Positions 1 through 10,857 of a stretch of 64,000 bases of DNA are shown here, piece after piece. This DNA comes from Bacteroidetes Order II. bacterium (GTDB lineage Bacteria; Bacteroidota; Rhodothermia; Rhodothermales; UBA2364), in contig JAEUSQ010000017.1 in assembly GCA_016788705.1 (NCBI GenBank), positions 1 to 64,000 of the forward strand. Direction: 5' to 3'. Position numbers and translations under genes: made by a program. A model generated the notes under the pieces. It was not told the DNA's origin and searched no databases. It was given only the letters and a program-made list of their open reading frames with translations. Every line of letters starts with the position of its first letter. Positions within the stretch are counted from its first letter, which is position 1.

Positions 1-21
1 ATGCCCAAACAAGTTGGGCAT
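1..21. repeat. Short perfect hairpin at window edge
   Basis: An 8-bp perfect inverted repeat (ATGCCCAA / TTGGGCAT) with a 5-nt loop. No T tract follows on the plus strand. The rest of the stretch up to the first gene end at 225 holds no convincing gene. It could be a terminator or the edge of a repeat that continues outside the window. Confidence 0.35.
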
Positions 22-224
22 GGCGGGCTTCTAAGTGCCGAGTACGTCATGGTCGCGAAAACGGGAATCTATTTAGCCTACTTAACGTGTCTGGGTGCTG
101 CCGAGTCCTAAACGTTGGGTGGTGTTACCCTTTGGTGTAGCAGAGTTCCCCGAAGGCGTTATTTTGAAATTGTGGAAAACACCAAAATATACAACTTTAA
201 CCAGAAAACTAAAACGTTAAGATG

Positions 225-2075
225 TTAGTTCACAGTCACATTAATCGTCAGGGTATAAGTTCCTGGAGGCAGGTCGCCCAAGGTCCAAAGTCCAGTAGCG
301 TTGTTATAGGAGCCTGTGGCGGTGGTGGCGCTCACAAAAGTAAGACTGGGCGGAATCACATCTCGGACGACCACGCCATTGGCGGTTCCAGGTCCCTTGT
401 TCACCAAGGTAAGCGTAAAGGTAAGGGCCTCACCCGGACGGACAATTGGGCTGCTGGCGGTTTTGGTCAGTTCAAGATCGGCTTGTGGTGTTATGTTGGA
501 GCAGGTGGGTGGGGCCGTGACGGTGACGGGCGTGTTTGTGCAGGTTGCCGTTGTGTTGTCTGTTAATGTGAGCGTAAGATTCCCACCGGAGATCGGGAAG
601 GCAGGGCTTGCCGCGCTTGGTGTCGTCCCATAGGTCAAAGACGGGAAAAGTGTAGCGGTTGGGGCAGGGCTGATCTTGTCCACCTTGTAATTAGCCCCAA
701 CGCCGGTTCCTGCCGCCGAGATCGTGAAGGTAAAGGTGTCATCTGCCGGATCGCTCGGTGTGCCGTTGTCACTACAGGTGGGGGTAACGGTGGGCGTGTT
801 GATGGAACAACTGGTGCAATTCGAAGAAACGTCTGCGGTGTCTTCGTTGTTGCTGGCATCAGGATCTGTTGCACTGCTGGCAATAATGGTTGCCACGTTG
901 GTAATGGTGGTACAAGTGGGGCCACTTGAGCAATATCCGGGGTCATTAATCGTGGCGGTCGTTGTACAAGGAGAAGTGGCCGTATCTGTAAGGGTTAAGG
1001 TATAGGTATTTCCATTGCCTGCCGAGCCGTTTTGTAACCGAAAAGTGCTGGAACTACCAAAGTTACCGGAAGTGGGGGTCAGGGTGCCACCATTGCTCAC
1101 GGTCACTTGGAATGTTGGCGCAACACCCGTGCCTGTGGCTATTATCGAGAAGGTGCGATAATCGTCGCTTTGGTCGCCAATCGTTCCATTGTTGTTGCAA
1201 GTAGAAATAATGGTTGTAGTTGGTAAAACAATGTCACAAGAAGCCGAGACATTGGGGGGTAATGGTCGGTTATTTACTTCATTAATAAAGTCATTTAGCG
1301 TTGCTGGCATCGGATTTCCTGCAACATAAAACGTAAAATATTGCCAATCGGGGGTAACAAATTTGTGTCTTGGAATCCCAAGCGAGGTGATAAACTGCCC
1401 AGTGGAAGTGACCGTAGGGTAGGCATCAATGCCCGTTGCAGCCAGTACCTTCACGTTGGTCAGGTCAACACTATGGTTTACATTGTGAATAACCCTCACT
1501 TCTGCACGAGCGAAAACCGCAGTAGCCGTGAGAGGCATTTCGGCCCTTGGCCATCGGTCGTTCCACCAATGAAAGGTGTAATTCGGAATCATTTCAACAC
1601 TAATTCCACCTCCGTTCGCTGATTCATCGCGTATCCCTGTTGGACTGATATTCGCCGTAAAGTCTTCCAAAAAATAGGTTCCGCCGATATTATTGGGGGT
1701 AGATAGGATCAGTTCCCATTGGTTGTTACGGTAGGCATAATATGCGAGGTTTCGTATTTGGACCCGAAAGTCTGTTTCGGGAGAGCCTCCTTGCTGCACA
1801 TAAACCTGGCCCCACATGGTGGTTCCTAAATAAGTACCACTCTGCACGCCTGAAATCCATGCGCCAGGACGTGCCCCATCGGCCCAGTCATAAGAGAGTG
1901 GCACGCCATTCAAGGGGGCTTCATGTTTCCCCCAAGGTGCCCCAAACGCACCACTCCTGTATATAGGCCCAACCATGTCATAGAGTATGGTATTCAGGGA
2001 TTGTCCTAAAAGCGAGGGTGGGCCTATAAACAATATTAAATAAAATATCCTTTTAGAGATAACTAAATAAATCAT
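225..2075 (-). CDS. Secreted DUF11-repeat surface protein
   Basis: Encodes 616 aa. A short hydrophobic N-terminus (about residues 8-24, ending SLLGQ) looks like a signal peptide. Residues about 25-270 form a unique domain with no family I recognise. Two related Ig-like modules follow (about 270-380 and 430-525), each opening with Cys and a NNGT or DNGT motif. Between them lies what looks like the tail of a DUF11 domain (about 385-425). The C-terminus is a DUF11 domain ([16 protein letters not shown]) ending TLTINVTVN. No type IX secretion C-terminal domain is visible. Its last 200 residues closely match the end of the next gene, so the two are paralogues. Probable role is a structural or adhesive surface protein, inferred only from repeat type. 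ATG start; AT-rich upstream DNA. Confidence 0.8.
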   Translation of the reverse strand: MIYLVISKRIFYLILFIGPPSLLGQSLNTILYDMVGPIYRSGAFGAPWGKHEAPLNGVPLSYDWADGARPGAWISGVQSGTYLGTTMWGQVYVQQGGSPETDFRVQIRNLAYYAYRNNQWELILSTPNNIGGTYFLEDFTANISPTGIRDESANGGGISVEMIPNYTFHWWNDRWPRAEMPLTATAVFARAEVRVIHNVNHSVDLTNVKVLAATGIDAYPTVTSTGQFITSLGIPRHKFVTPDWQYFTFYVAGNPMPATLNDFINEVNNRPLPPNVSASCDIVLPTTTIISTCNNNGTIGDQSDDYRTFSIIATGTGVAPTFQVTVSNGGTLTPTSGNFGSSSTFRLQNGSAGNGNTYTLTLTDTATSPCTTTATINDPGYCSSGPTCTTITNVATIIASSATDPDASNNEDTADVSSNCTSCSINTPTVTPTCSDNGTPSDPADDTFTFTISAAGTGVGANYKVDKISPAPTATLFPSLTYGTTPSAASPAFPISGGNLTLTLTDNTTATCTNTPVTVTAPPTCSNITPQADLELTKTASSPIVRPGEALTFTLTLVNKGPGTANGVVVRDVIPPSLTFVSATTATGSYNNATGLWTLGDLPPGTYTLTINVTVN

Positions 2076-2222
2076 TTTAAAATATTTAATTAAAGTATTA
2101 TAGATAAGGATTTAAATTTAATAAAGTGTAGTGAAATGATTTTAAATTTTAAGTCATATTATTCAATAGCAAAATGATTAAAAATATTTTTATGAGATGA
2201 AATTTGATCTTTACTCCTCAGG

Positions 2223-2259
2223 AAAAGCACCCTGTAACGGAAGGTAACAAGGTGCTTTT
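2223..2259 (-). terminator. Hairpin terminator
   Basis: AAAAGCACC pairs perfectly with GGTGCTTTT across a 19-nt loop, just past the stop of the 1202-aa-class surface protein gene. It ends in four T on the minus strand, which fits a rho-independent terminator for that gene. Confidence 0.6.
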
Positions 2260-2282
2260 CGGAGGGATCAGCGGAAGGGTTT

Positions 2283-5200
2283 TTAGTTTACGGTCACGTT
2301 AATCGTGAGGGTATAGGTTCCTGGTGCGATATTACCAACCGTCCACAGCCCGGTGGTATTGTTGTATGTACCTGTGGAAGTGGTTGCACTTACAAACGTA
2401 AGTCCTGACGGCAATAGATCTCGGACGACCACGCCATTGGCAGTCCCCGGACCTTTATTGACTAATGTAAGGGTGTATGAGAACGCATCTCCTGGCCGAA
2501 CAACGGAACTACTAGAGGTTTTTCTCAACTCAAGATCGGCTTGCGGGACGACCCCTGAACAAGTAGGGGGCGCCGTGACGGTCACCGGTGTGCGGGTACA
2601 GGTGGAAGTGGTGTTGTCGGTTAGGGTGAGCGTTAGGTTCCCTCCCGAAATCGGGAAGGCCGTACTGGCGGCACTGGTGCTTCCATAGTTCACGCTGGCA
2701 AAAACAGTGGAGGTGGGTATTGGGGTGACTTTGTCAACTTTATAGCTGGCTCCGGTATTATTCCCGGTTGTACTAATGGTAAAGGTAAACGTGTCGTCTG
2801 CCGGATCGCTGGGGGTGCCATTGTCACTACAGGTGGGGGTGACAGTGGGCGCATTGATGGCACAAACAGGGCTGGCTGATAGTGGGTTGGTGACGGTCAC
2901 ACTCACGGTGGCGCCTGAAGTAATGGTTTGGACGCCGCTGGGCGAAATTGTAGGGGCACCATAGCTATACCCCGATGGTGGTGCAGGTTGTGTAGGCTCG
3001 GTCACGGTACAGGTTGTGCCAGTGGGAATATTCGCGATGGTTTGGCTGCCCCCGTTTACAAGGGTGAGGGTTTGGTCAAAGCTATTGTCGGAGCAATCCA
3101 CCAAAATCGAAAAGTTCGGACTGACAAAGCCGCCGGGTGCACCTGTCACGGTTTTTTGAACCGTAAGAGAACCTGTTCCTGGCGTGGAACAGGTTCCCGG
3201 ATCACTGACCGAAGCGGTTTGGTTACAACTGCTCGTTGTGGCATCGGTGAGGGTGAGGGTATAAGTGGTGCCATTGCCCGCCGAGCCATTTTGCAGACGG
3301 AAATTGGTGGCACTGCCATACGAACCGGAAGTGGGAGTGAGTGTTCCGCCGCTATTGACGCTTGCATTATAGGTTGTGGCCACACCAGTTCCAGATGCCG
3401 TCACCGAGAACGTGCGGTAGTCGTCGCTGGCATCCGCGGCAGTGCCATTGTTGTTACACACGGGCGTGACTGTGAAGGTGTTGATGCTACACGCAACAGC
3501 ACTATACCCCACATCAAAGCTATGGTTATTGGCGCCGGAAACCGGAATATCGGTCGCTAAAACGGTCACTTCTCCGTTGGCCGGGGCGTTGGAGTCAATG
3601 AGGCGGTTGCTGCCTGCGGCGGCAGTGGTGAGGTTATAAGTTGTTGCGGCAACAGTGGTGGTGGTCGGGAACCGCACCGTATAGGCCATATTGGGCATAA
3701 GTTGCGTAAGGCCATATTTGATGCTGGCGGTGTCGGTTCCGGTGGCGCTGGAAAAGTAATAGTTCCCGTTGGCATCGGTGGTGGCGGTAGAAATCACCGT
3801 ACCACTTTTCACCAGTTCCACCGTCACACCGGAAATGCCTGTCTCGCCTGCGTCTTGGATGCCGTCGTTGTCGGTGTCTAACCATACACGGTTGCCAATT
3901 TCGATGGGGGCGGGTAAGCTCATTAACTCCAAGTCTCCAAGCCCTCCTGCTTTGTCCATACAAGCCTCTGTACTCAGATTGCAACTATCCCACCAAAGCT
4001 CGTTGGCTCGTTCTTGTTGACCATTGGTGTTATTAAACGCCACATATCCATTAGAGGTAAAACTTACTGGATTCAAGGCCGTGGTGACAACCTCATCTCG
4101 ATCACCAAATCGGTGGCTTGTCACGCCGCCCAGTGTCATTTCGGCATGAGAATATGGGTTTCCCGTTAAAGGCGTGCCCCATCTTGATTGATCTTGATAC
4201 AAGTCGTTTTGAAAGTAGCTACCTGTCGCCATACTAAGTGAACAGGTAGCGTCTTTGGTAATCTTAAGGATATCTCCATTGGCATAATACTTGGTATGAG
4301 GCCCACTACCACTTAGGTTATATTGTCCGCCCCCTGTCTGAAAACCGTTTCGGTCTGTTAATCCAAGTAAAAAATTACCATTATTGTCGAATTCAATATC
4401 CGTAAACATGGGGTGGTTTTCGGTTGTTACAAACTCATTTTTCCAAGGCCGCCAACGGGCGCTATGCGTGACGGTGGGCGTTGCTCCTGTCCCTCGAATA
4501 GCATCATTATCTCTATACGCCATACTTTGAGTATATACCACGGTAGGAGTTGCTGGCGTATTGGTTGTTCCAAGATCAAAAGCCAATAGGTGCAAGCTCA
4601 TGGTTGCACTGGTACCAATTTCATTGTTGGTGGCATCTTGCCCACTACACATGACTCCCGTATAGAGTTTACCTTTAAAGACCTTGAGGCCAAATGGCCG
4701 GTATTCTCCTGCATTGGCAACGCCTGTGCAAGGATCGGGAATCGTGTAAGAAGAAATCTGCGCAGCAGTTGGGGGTTGGGGGGTAATGGGGTTTTGGAGG
4801 TCTATTCGGTACAACTTCCGATCGAACAAATTGGTGATAAATAAAAATTGCCCGTTTTCACTAATGTCCAAATCGCCTAAAGAAGTTTTACCGACTTGGT
4901 CGTAGGCATCGGCATCGGTACTGGGGCTAAAAAGCGGTTGAGCAACTAAATTGCGAGCGGTATTGCTTTTAATATTATATGCGCCCGAAGCGGCATGGGT
5001 TGAAAAGCCCAAAGCATCTAAGTCTGCAAATATCAAATTGCCGGTTAGATTTGGTGAGGCTGGGTTGATTATATAAATCGCGCCTGGCCCACCCGGCCCC
5101 ATTCCTGCATGACGACGAAGAAAAGCAGATACAAAAAGGCGCTCCGCATGTTTGCTATACGCATTGCCCCACAAGGTCCCCACTTGCCCAGCCAAGGCCA

Positions 5201-5849
5201 GCGTTGTATGTCCCACTTGTCGCTGCGGAATCGAGGCTGCCCCTCCTTGCGCAAAACTGGTAATGACCAATCCATTTTCAAAGTATCCAGTTGAGGTTAC
5301 AGCCGATTTGTTTGCCGTATAACTTGCATCTCCTGATGGCGCCGCTGGAGTAGGTGTTGGATTACCTGCGCGATGGATCACATTGTATAAATCAGGTACA
5401 AAGGTTGCCTCTCCGCCATACTCTCCTGGATAAAACAGCGCGAAGTTTGCCGTGCGTGTACCTGCCGATGTATTGGCCAAAAACTGCACCGATGTACCAT
5501 GTGCTCCACCACCGAGGGCCGCATAGTCTATGCCATCATCCGCAAAACAAGTCCCGGTGGGTATGGTAAATTCCACCCGCACGGCCCCTGTACAACCCGA
5601 AAGGCTGTAGTTGGGCGCACTCGCCGCCGTTGTCGTTTGGGTGGTGCCACATTGGCTGCCTGCGGTATCATAGGCTTTTACCTCAACCCCCGCCACCAAT
5701 GGCTCGGCGCTTTCTTTTGTGCCATTGCCGTTAAAATCACGAAACACCGTTCCCGTGATTTGTCCGAACGCAATCTCATTATATATAAACAAGAAGGCGA
5801 TGACAGCCCACAACTGTTTTTTTGAAACAATGTGTTTAATTCTTTTCAT
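2283..5849 (-). CDS. Large SdrD_B/DUF11 surface protein with propeller-like domain
   Basis: Encodes 1188 aa from the ATG at 5849. A longer reading starts at 5891, but its extra 14 residues precede a good signal peptide ([12 protein letters not shown]...AFGQ). Order of parts: an SdrD_B-like module ([16 protein letters not shown]); a region of about 500 aa resembling a beta-propeller ([28 protein letters not shown]); a second SdrD_B module ([17 protein letters not shown]) with Asp-rich calcium-binding-like loops; Ig-like Cys/NNGT modules; a SpaA/prealbumin-like insert ([12 protein letters not shown]); and a terminal DUF11. It shares its architecture with the gene running off the right window edge and its tail with the gene downstream. 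No T9SS sorting tail was seen. A cell-surface or matrix role is inferred from repeat types. Confidence 0.85.
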   Translation of the reverse strand: MKRIKHIVSKKQLWAVIAFLFIYNEIAFGQITGTVFRDFNGNGTKESAEPLVAGVEVKAYDTAGSQCGTTQTTTAASAPNYSLSGCTGAVRVEFTIPTGTCFADDGIDYAALGGGAHGTSVQFLANTSAGTRTANFALFYPGEYGGEATFVPDLYNVIHRAGNPTPTPAAPSGDASYTANKSAVTSTGYFENGLVITSFAQGGAASIPQRQVGHTTLALAGQVGTLWGNAYSKHAERLFVSAFLRRHAGMGPGGPGAIYIINPASPNLTGNLIFADLDALGFSTHAASGAYNIKSNTARNLVAQPLFSPSTDADAYDQVGKTSLGDLDISENGQFLFITNLFDRKLYRIDLQNPITPQPPTAAQISSYTIPDPCTGVANAGEYRPFGLKVFKGKLYTGVMCSGQDATNNEIGTSATMSLHLLAFDLGTTNTPATPTVVYTQSMAYRDNDAIRGTGATPTVTHSARWRPWKNEFVTTENHPMFTDIEFDNNGNFLLGLTDRNGFQTGGGQYNLSGSGPHTKYYANGDILKITKDATCSLSMATGSYFQNDLYQDQSRWGTPLTGNPYSHAEMTLGGVTSHRFGDRDEVVTTALNPVSFTSNGYVAFNNTNGQQERANELWWDSCNLSTEACMDKAGGLGDLELMSLPAPIEIGNRVWLDTDNDGIQDAGETGISGVTVELVKSGTVISTATTDANGNYYFSSATGTDTASIKYGLTQLMPNMAYTVRFPTTTTVAATTYNLTTAAAGSNRLIDSNAPANGEVTVLATDIPVSGANNHSFDVGYSAVACSINTFTVTPVCNNNGTAADASDDYRTFSVTASGTGVATTYNASVNSGGTLTPTSGSYGSATNFRLQNGSAGNGTTYTLTLTDATTSSCNQTASVSDPGTCSTPGTGSLTVQKTVTGAPGGFVSPNFSILVDCSDNSFDQTLTLVNGGSQTIANIPTGTTCTVTEPTQPAPPSGYSYGAPTISPSGVQTITSGATVSVTVTNPLSASPVCAINAPTVTPTCSDNGTPSDPADDTFTFTISTTGNNTGASYKVDKVTPIPTSTVFASVNYGSTSAASTAFPISGGNLTLTLTDNTTSTCTRTPVTVTAPPTCSGVVPQADLELRKTSSSSVVRPGDAFSYTLTLVNKGPGTANGVVVRDLLPSGLTFVSATTSTGTYNNTTGLWTVGNIAPGTYTLTINVTVN

Positions 5850-6110
5850 ACGTATTGCTGATTTTAACCAAAGACAAAACCAAAGCCACATAGGGCTTGA
5901 TATATAGTCCTGGAGACAACAAACAATATGCCTTACGGCGCGACGTATTTAACTGCTTCATCAATATTACCTTTATAACCTCTAAATATGACACCTGCAA
6001 AATATTTAGTTTAAAAATTTAAAATTTAATACTTTATGGAAATGATGCCTGAATTTGAATTTGCAATGTGTCATCTTATTTTACAAAAAAGTTATGGCTA
6101 ATACAGTTGT

Positions 6111-6695
6111 ATGAAATATCCCAATCCTGATCCCAATTTACAGGGAGATTTGACCCTGCTGCTAAAAGAGTTGAACCAAGGCAACCTCCAAGCCTGGGAG
6201 GAATTATTACGAAGAACCTACCCTCAATTGTGCTTATTGTCTTCCGACCTGCGATCTAAGTTTGAGAAAGGACCCAATGACACCCTCAATACCAAAGCAT
6301 TGGTACACGAGACGTTTCTAAGTTTGTTTTATAGCCAGCAAATTGAATGGAAAAATCGCCTCCATTTTTATATGACTGCTGCAAAAGCCATGCGATACGT
6401 TTTACTTAACCATCAACGAGGGAAAAATCGGTATAAACGTGGAGGCGACGCCGAGCATGTGCCCTTTGACGAAACAGACTTTACTCCGCAAATGGATGGC
6501 AGAACTGAAAAATTAATAGAAGCCTTGGAACTACTTTCAGAAACACATCCTCGCGGGTATCAAGTCGTTCATCTTCGCTTTTTTCTAAAAATGAAAGAAT
6601 CCGAGATCGCTGAACTATTAGGACTATCTTCCCGAACCATTATACGGGATTGGCTCCTTGCAAAAGCACTACTGGCCAAATATCTGACAGAATGA
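6111..6695 (+). CDS. ECF-type RNA polymerase sigma factor (kinase-linked group)
   Basis: Encodes 194 aa, the usual length for an ECF sigma factor. The sigma-2 region covers about residues 20-105 (ALVHETFLSLF, then FYMTAAKAMRYVLLNHQRGK). The sigma-4 helix-turn-helix lies at about 140-192 (LRFFLKMKESEIAELLGLSSRTI). The GTKALVHE-like motif and basic NHQRGKNRYKRGG segment are typical of Pfam Sigma70_ECF (PF07638), a group often encoded beside Ser/Thr kinases. The next gene, 34 bp downstream, is such a kinase, so regulation by phosphorylation rather than by an anti-sigma factor is likely. That link is inferred from the known ECF-kinase groups. The two divergent surface-protein genes upstream are possible targets but nothing in the sequence proves it. 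Confidence 0.88.
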   Translation: MKYPNPDPNLQGDLTLLLKELNQGNLQAWEELLRRTYPQLCLLSSDLRSKFEKGPNDTLNTKALVHETFLSLFYSQQIEWKNRLHFYMTAAKAMRYVLLNHQRGKNRYKRGGDAEHVPFDETDFTPQMDGRTEKLIEALELLSETHPRGYQVVHLRFFLKMKESEIAELLGLSSRTIIRDWLLAKALLAKYLTE

Positions 6696-6729
6696 AGATC
6701 CACCGTTGTACTGAATAGAAAAGATTCAT

Positions 6730-9459
6730 ATGATTTCCGTAACACAGACCTTAGGACAATTAGGGCCTTATTTAGAGCAGTTGGTAGCGGCTCCTCCCGA
6801 CGAACGTTCGCAAATATTGGTTAGATTTGGCCAAGAAAATCCGGAATTGAAAGACACGCTCTCCGCTCTTCTGGAAGCATTTTTGGCACATGGTGACAAG
6901 GTAGATGCACTATTTGCACATTTTGAAGACGGAAAGCCCGAAAAAGAAACCGCTACATCAGGCGGATCTTTAGCCAGAGGCACAATTATTGAAAAGTATG
7001 AAGTTATTTCCTTTTTGGGCGCTGGCGGTATGGGTGAGGTCTATAAAGCACAACGACATGGACATATTGAACAAGTTGTTGCGTTAAAGGTTTTTCGCCA
7101 GCAATTCGACTCCATCAACTTGGCAAAGCATTTTGAACAAGAACAAAAGTTCCTCGCACGGCTCAATCATCCACATATCGCTCACTTCATAGATGCCGGA
7201 CAAACACTGTTAGGACAACCCTATCTGGCTATGGAATTGGTACTAGGGATACCAATAACTGATTATTGCGATGCAAAACACCTAAATTTAACGCAACGAT
7301 TATTGCTTTTCTTACAAATTTGTGAAGCACTACAATATGCACACCAGCAACAAATTATTCATCGAGACATAAAGCCAGCCAATATTCTAGTAACCGAAGG
7401 CGGTCAGGTGAAAATATTAGACTTTGGCATCGCCCGTTCTTTAGAAGAAGAAAAACCCTCACAAACCCTTCAATGGCTATTTACCCCCGATTTTGCGAGC
7501 CCGGAGCAGTTTAAGCAAGAAACCCTTACGCCGGCATCGGATGTGTATAGCTTGGGGATTTTATTGTTTGTTTTGCTCGTAGGACAACGACCATATCGTT
7601 TAGAACAGGCCGCACCGTTCGTGTTGTGGCAAGTCTTTCAGCAAACTCCCTTCCCGAAACTGCACCAAGCCGTTTGGCAAACTTTTGGAGCCGTTTCCCA
7701 CGACCCCTTCAGGGTAGCCACCCAACGAAGTACCACACCAAGAAAATTGACCAAAGAAGTGAAGGGGGACTTAACACGAATTGTTGATAAAGCGGCATCA
7801 CGGGATGTAAACAACCGATACGCTTCGGTACAAGCCTTGGCCGATGACATCTCCCGCTTTATCGCTCAAAAGCCCATTCAAGCAAGACCTCCGGGAATTG
7901 GGTATCGGATCCACCGATTTGTAAACCGCCACTTTGCCCCTATCGCCGCAGTTTTGACCGTTCTGGTGCTTACCAGTCTGGGCTTTGCTTATTTTCTTTA
8001 TCAAGAGGCACAAAAGACACAAGCCAAATTCGCAGAAAACCAAGCCATTCAACAATTCATCACCTCATTTCTTTTTGATGACCAATTGGGCATCAATAGT
8101 GGTTTACAGCTCGATTCATTGCAGACCCAAAAATTTCTAAACCTTGCTACGTTTAGAATCGAGAAAGACCTTCAAAAGATACCCCGTGCCCAACTTAGCG
8201 TTTGGCGGTCGTTGATAGACTTCGCCCTGCAAAGACGACTCTTTGGGGAAGTAGAAAACATGATGGCGCGTCTTGAACCCCAAATGGCGCGTTATCCGGA
8301 TCTGATGGCCGGACTTTTAGGACAAAAAACAGTTTTATCTATTTACAAAGGCCATCCACCCCGGAAGTCACTGGCATATGTAGCGCAGGCCAAACAATTA
8401 TTGGCCCAATACCCAAATCCTGAAATTGCCACCGAAGTAATGATCGCCGAGGGGGTACTACGGGGTGAAAGTGGCGAATGGCAGAGCGCCCAACATCTAT
8501 TGGAACACGCATTACAAAATCGTCGAGCGGGGTGCGTAAGCGGGCCTTGCATCGGCACATTCAATGTATTGCAGCATTTGGGGGATTTGTGGAGCCATCA
8601 GAAACAGTATAACAAAGCATTGCCCTATTATCAGGAAGTCTTACAAGCCCTCAAAAATAGGTTAGGGGAAAATCATGTTTTGCTTGTGGTCCCAAATGCC
8701 AATATGGGGTCTTTGCTGACCCAATTAGGGCACTATGAACGTGCAAAAATACACTATAAAGAAGCATTGCGCATCAATGATTTGCATTTCCAATCCACAC
8801 ACGACGACCGCCAGATGATCCTTCTGGGGATGGCAAGCGTAGAAAGCAGGCAAGGGCATAAAGAACGTGCCCTCACGCACTTCCAACAAATTCTGATGAT
8901 TCAGAAGCAGGCTGCCGGAGAGGACTCCTTTCCTGTCGGGCTGACCTATAGAAAACTTGCCCAAACATATTTGGACCTTAACCGACCACAAGCAGCATTA
9001 GAACCAGCTACAAAATCCTTACATATTTTTGAAGAGAATTTTGGCCCCGTTCACCCCGAAACCCTTATCGCCAAATTGCTGGCAGCAGAAACCTATCTCT
9101 ACAACAACCAACCCAAACAATCCGAAAAAATAATCCAGCAAATGCTCGGTTCCGAAACAAAGTGGATGCAACAAGAGCCACTCACTTCTGCAAGGGCTAC
9201 ATTGCTATTGGGCTGGATAATGGTGGCCATGCAAAAACATCCTGAAGCCAAACAGATTGTGGAAACATTAAGGCCGTTTTTTGAAAGAAAAATGGTGTTT
9301 CCAGCTGAGTTAGAGGGCGATTGGGAGTGTTTCCAAGGCATTCTACTTCGCAACGAGAACCCATCTGCCGGTGGAGCACTTTTGGAAAAAGGCAGACAAA
9401 AATGGGTGCTTGTCCGCTGGAAGAATCATGCCTTTGGCCATTTTTTAGATCGTCTGTGA
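6730..9459 (+). CDS. Membrane Ser/Thr protein kinase with TPR sensor domain
   Basis: Encodes 909 aa. A Hanks-type kinase domain spans about residues 90-380: glycine loop GAGGMGEV near 97-104, the ATP lysine in VALKVF, the catalytic loop HRDIKPAN with Asp 213, DFG at 231-233, and an SPE version of the APE motif. A transmembrane helix follows at about 400-425, then roughly 480 residues of helical TPR-like repeats, likely extracytoplasmic. The first 85 residues form a helical region of the kind seen in other ECF-associated kinases. It lies just behind the ECF sigma gene, so the pair probably forms one signalling unit. The signal sensed by the TPR part is unknown. Confidence 0.9.
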   Translation: MISVTQTLGQLGPYLEQLVAAPPDERSQILVRFGQENPELKDTLSALLEAFLAHGDKVDALFAHFEDGKPEKETATSGGSLARGTIIEKYEVISFLGAGGMGEVYKAQRHGHIEQVVALKVFRQQFDSINLAKHFEQEQKFLARLNHPHIAHFIDAGQTLLGQPYLAMELVLGIPITDYCDAKHLNLTQRLLLFLQICEALQYAHQQQIIHRDIKPANILVTEGGQVKILDFGIARSLEEEKPSQTLQWLFTPDFASPEQFKQETLTPASDVYSLGILLFVLLVGQRPYRLEQAAPFVLWQVFQQTPFPKLHQAVWQTFGAVSHDPFRVATQRSTTPRKLTKEVKGDLTRIVDKAASRDVNNRYASVQALADDISRFIAQKPIQARPPGIGYRIHRFVNRHFAPIAAVLTVLVLTSLGFAYFLYQEAQKTQAKFAENQAIQQFITSFLFDDQLGINSGLQLDSLQTQKFLNLATFRIEKDLQKIPRAQLSVWRSLIDFALQRRLFGEVENMMARLEPQMARYPDLMAGLLGQKTVLSIYKGHPPRKSLAYVAQAKQLLAQYPNPEIATEVMIAEGVLRGESGEWQSAQHLLEHALQNRRAGCVSGPCIGTFNVLQHLGDLWSHQKQYNKALPYYQEVLQALKNRLGENHVLLVVPNANMGSLLTQLGHYERAKIHYKEALRINDLHFQSTHDDRQMILLGMASVESRQGHKERALTHFQQILMIQKQAAGEDSFPVGLTYRKLAQTYLDLNRPQAALEPATKSLHIFEENFGPVHPETLIAKLLAAETYLYNNQPKQSEKIIQQMLGSETKWMQQEPLTSARATLLLGWIMVAMQKHPEAKQIVETLRPFFERKMVFPAELEGDWECFQGILLRNENPSAGGALLEKGRQKWVLVRWKNHAFGHFLDRL

Positions 9460-9668
9460 AACAAACGAAAGCGGGAGTACCTCTATGGCACTGTCGTGCC
9501 TTGAACCCGTTTTCTATTGAAGTACCCATCTTACGTATTGCCCTTCTCTGTGCAAATCCCGTAAACACGGCGACCTTATAACGCTTTTACGTCATGTATA
9601 AAGGGGTGGGAAGCAGGTATTTTTTACCCGTCAACCCAAAACCTCAAATCAATTAATTACAACATCTT

Positions 9669-10738
9669 ATGAAACACATGACCAAATGCACCGCCGTACT
9701 ATATTTACTCCTTGTACTGGCATTTAGCCCGCTCTTCACACAGACCAATCAAATCGAATTTACCCCCACAAAGGGAAAAGCCTGTTATGATAACAATAGT
9801 GCGCTGGATGGATGTCAAACCCTGACGATTTTAAAACTTGGAGGAACGTTCGATCAAAAAAACGATGTACTCACCCTCTCGGCTTTCAACATGGATCCCG
9901 TAATGCTGGATGGCGGCAACGTTAAAATTGCCATGACCATGAGCGAGACCGGCACGCGTAGTTTTGATTCGGATACTGGTAAATACAACCTCGGAAAATC
10001 TTGCAAAATACCTGCAACGCTTAACCTGACAACCGAAACCAGCGGTAGTCTGACAGGAAAAAGGTTTCCTGCAAACCAACTTTCCAGCTCGTTGAAGTAT
10101 GTGGACAATACGTTTGTAATCCAATCGCCCGTATCGGGAAGCGATTGCGGCCTCTACACAACGCTCATCGGTGGGGCAACGCCTACCAAATCTGGTACTA
10201 TGTCTATTTTTTGGTTCGAGATGAATGGCGTTGTTACGCCACCCCCGCAGGAAGCCTTGTTGTAGAAGTAGAAAGCAATAATACGGCCAGCACAGCCACC
10301 AAATTTTCTTCGGTAACCAATACAATTGAAGGCACAACGAATACAGCGGATCCAGATTATTACTCCATCCTCTTGAATGCCGGACAAACCGTGACGGTGG
10401 AATACACCATTACCACGAAAAAAACTACCACATATAGCTGCAATCCCGAAAGCACAACCGATCCGAAAACTTCTACCAACTACAGTGGCGTAGCACTTAT
10501 GATTGGCGGCTCTACATCATACACCTCTTCGGTCAATACCCAAAAAGGTTCTTGCCTACCAGCCTACAAAGAAGGGGTGAATGTAAAGGCTACCGACGTT
10601 ACCACAACCACCTACACCCTGCGTAAATCATGGACGGCAAGTTCAAACAATCAAACCATAAACTTCTCGGTTCAAGGAACGATTTACAATGGATTTCCTA
10701 CTTCCGGTACATATAGCCTGGCAATTTCGGTAAAGTAA
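9669..10738 (+). pseudogene. Secreted PPC-like domain protein split by a frameshift
   Basis: The first frame (9669-10265) encodes 198 aa with a clear signal peptide (LYLLLVLAFSPLFTQ). The second frame carries the continuation up to 10738. Near its start is EVESNNTASTATKF, then DPDYYSILLNAGQTV, which resembles a bacterial pre-peptidase C-terminal (PPC) domain. The frames would join if the C5 tract at 10242-10246 held one more C, giving ...VVTPPPAGSLVVEVE... and a single protein of about 356 aa. The cause may be a real one-base deletion, homopolymer phase variation or a sequencing error. Function of the N-terminal domain is unknown. It stands alone after the kinase, with about 210 bp of non-coding DNA before it. 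Confidence 0.65.
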
Positions 10739-10779
10739 GAATAGGCCTCTTCTCTAACACAAACGTTTTTGAGGACAGT

Positions 10780-10827
10780 CATCCGGCAAAAGGATCGCAC
10801 TAAACGTGTCTTTTCCCAAGCCGGATG
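10780..10827. terminator. Long inverted repeat between convergent genes
   Basis: CATCCGGC at 10780-10787 pairs with GCCGGATG at 10820-10827. Inside, AAAAGG and a CTTTTCC stretch can extend the stem. It lies between two converging genes and could stop transcription from both sides, although neither flank has a strong T tract. Confidence 0.4.
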
Positions 10828-10857
10828 GCATTTTACGTAGTAAAAAACACCAACCAC

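Noticed and set aside
222-1005. Plus-strand frames opposite the DUF11 tail
   Set aside because: They are antisense shadows of a strongly conserved repeat protein and have no family or signal motif of their own.
10242-10246. Programmed -1 ribosomal frameshift site
   Set aside because: The C5 tract does not form a proper X-XXY-YYZ heptamer in the zero frame and no strong downstream structure is evident; an indel is the simpler reading.
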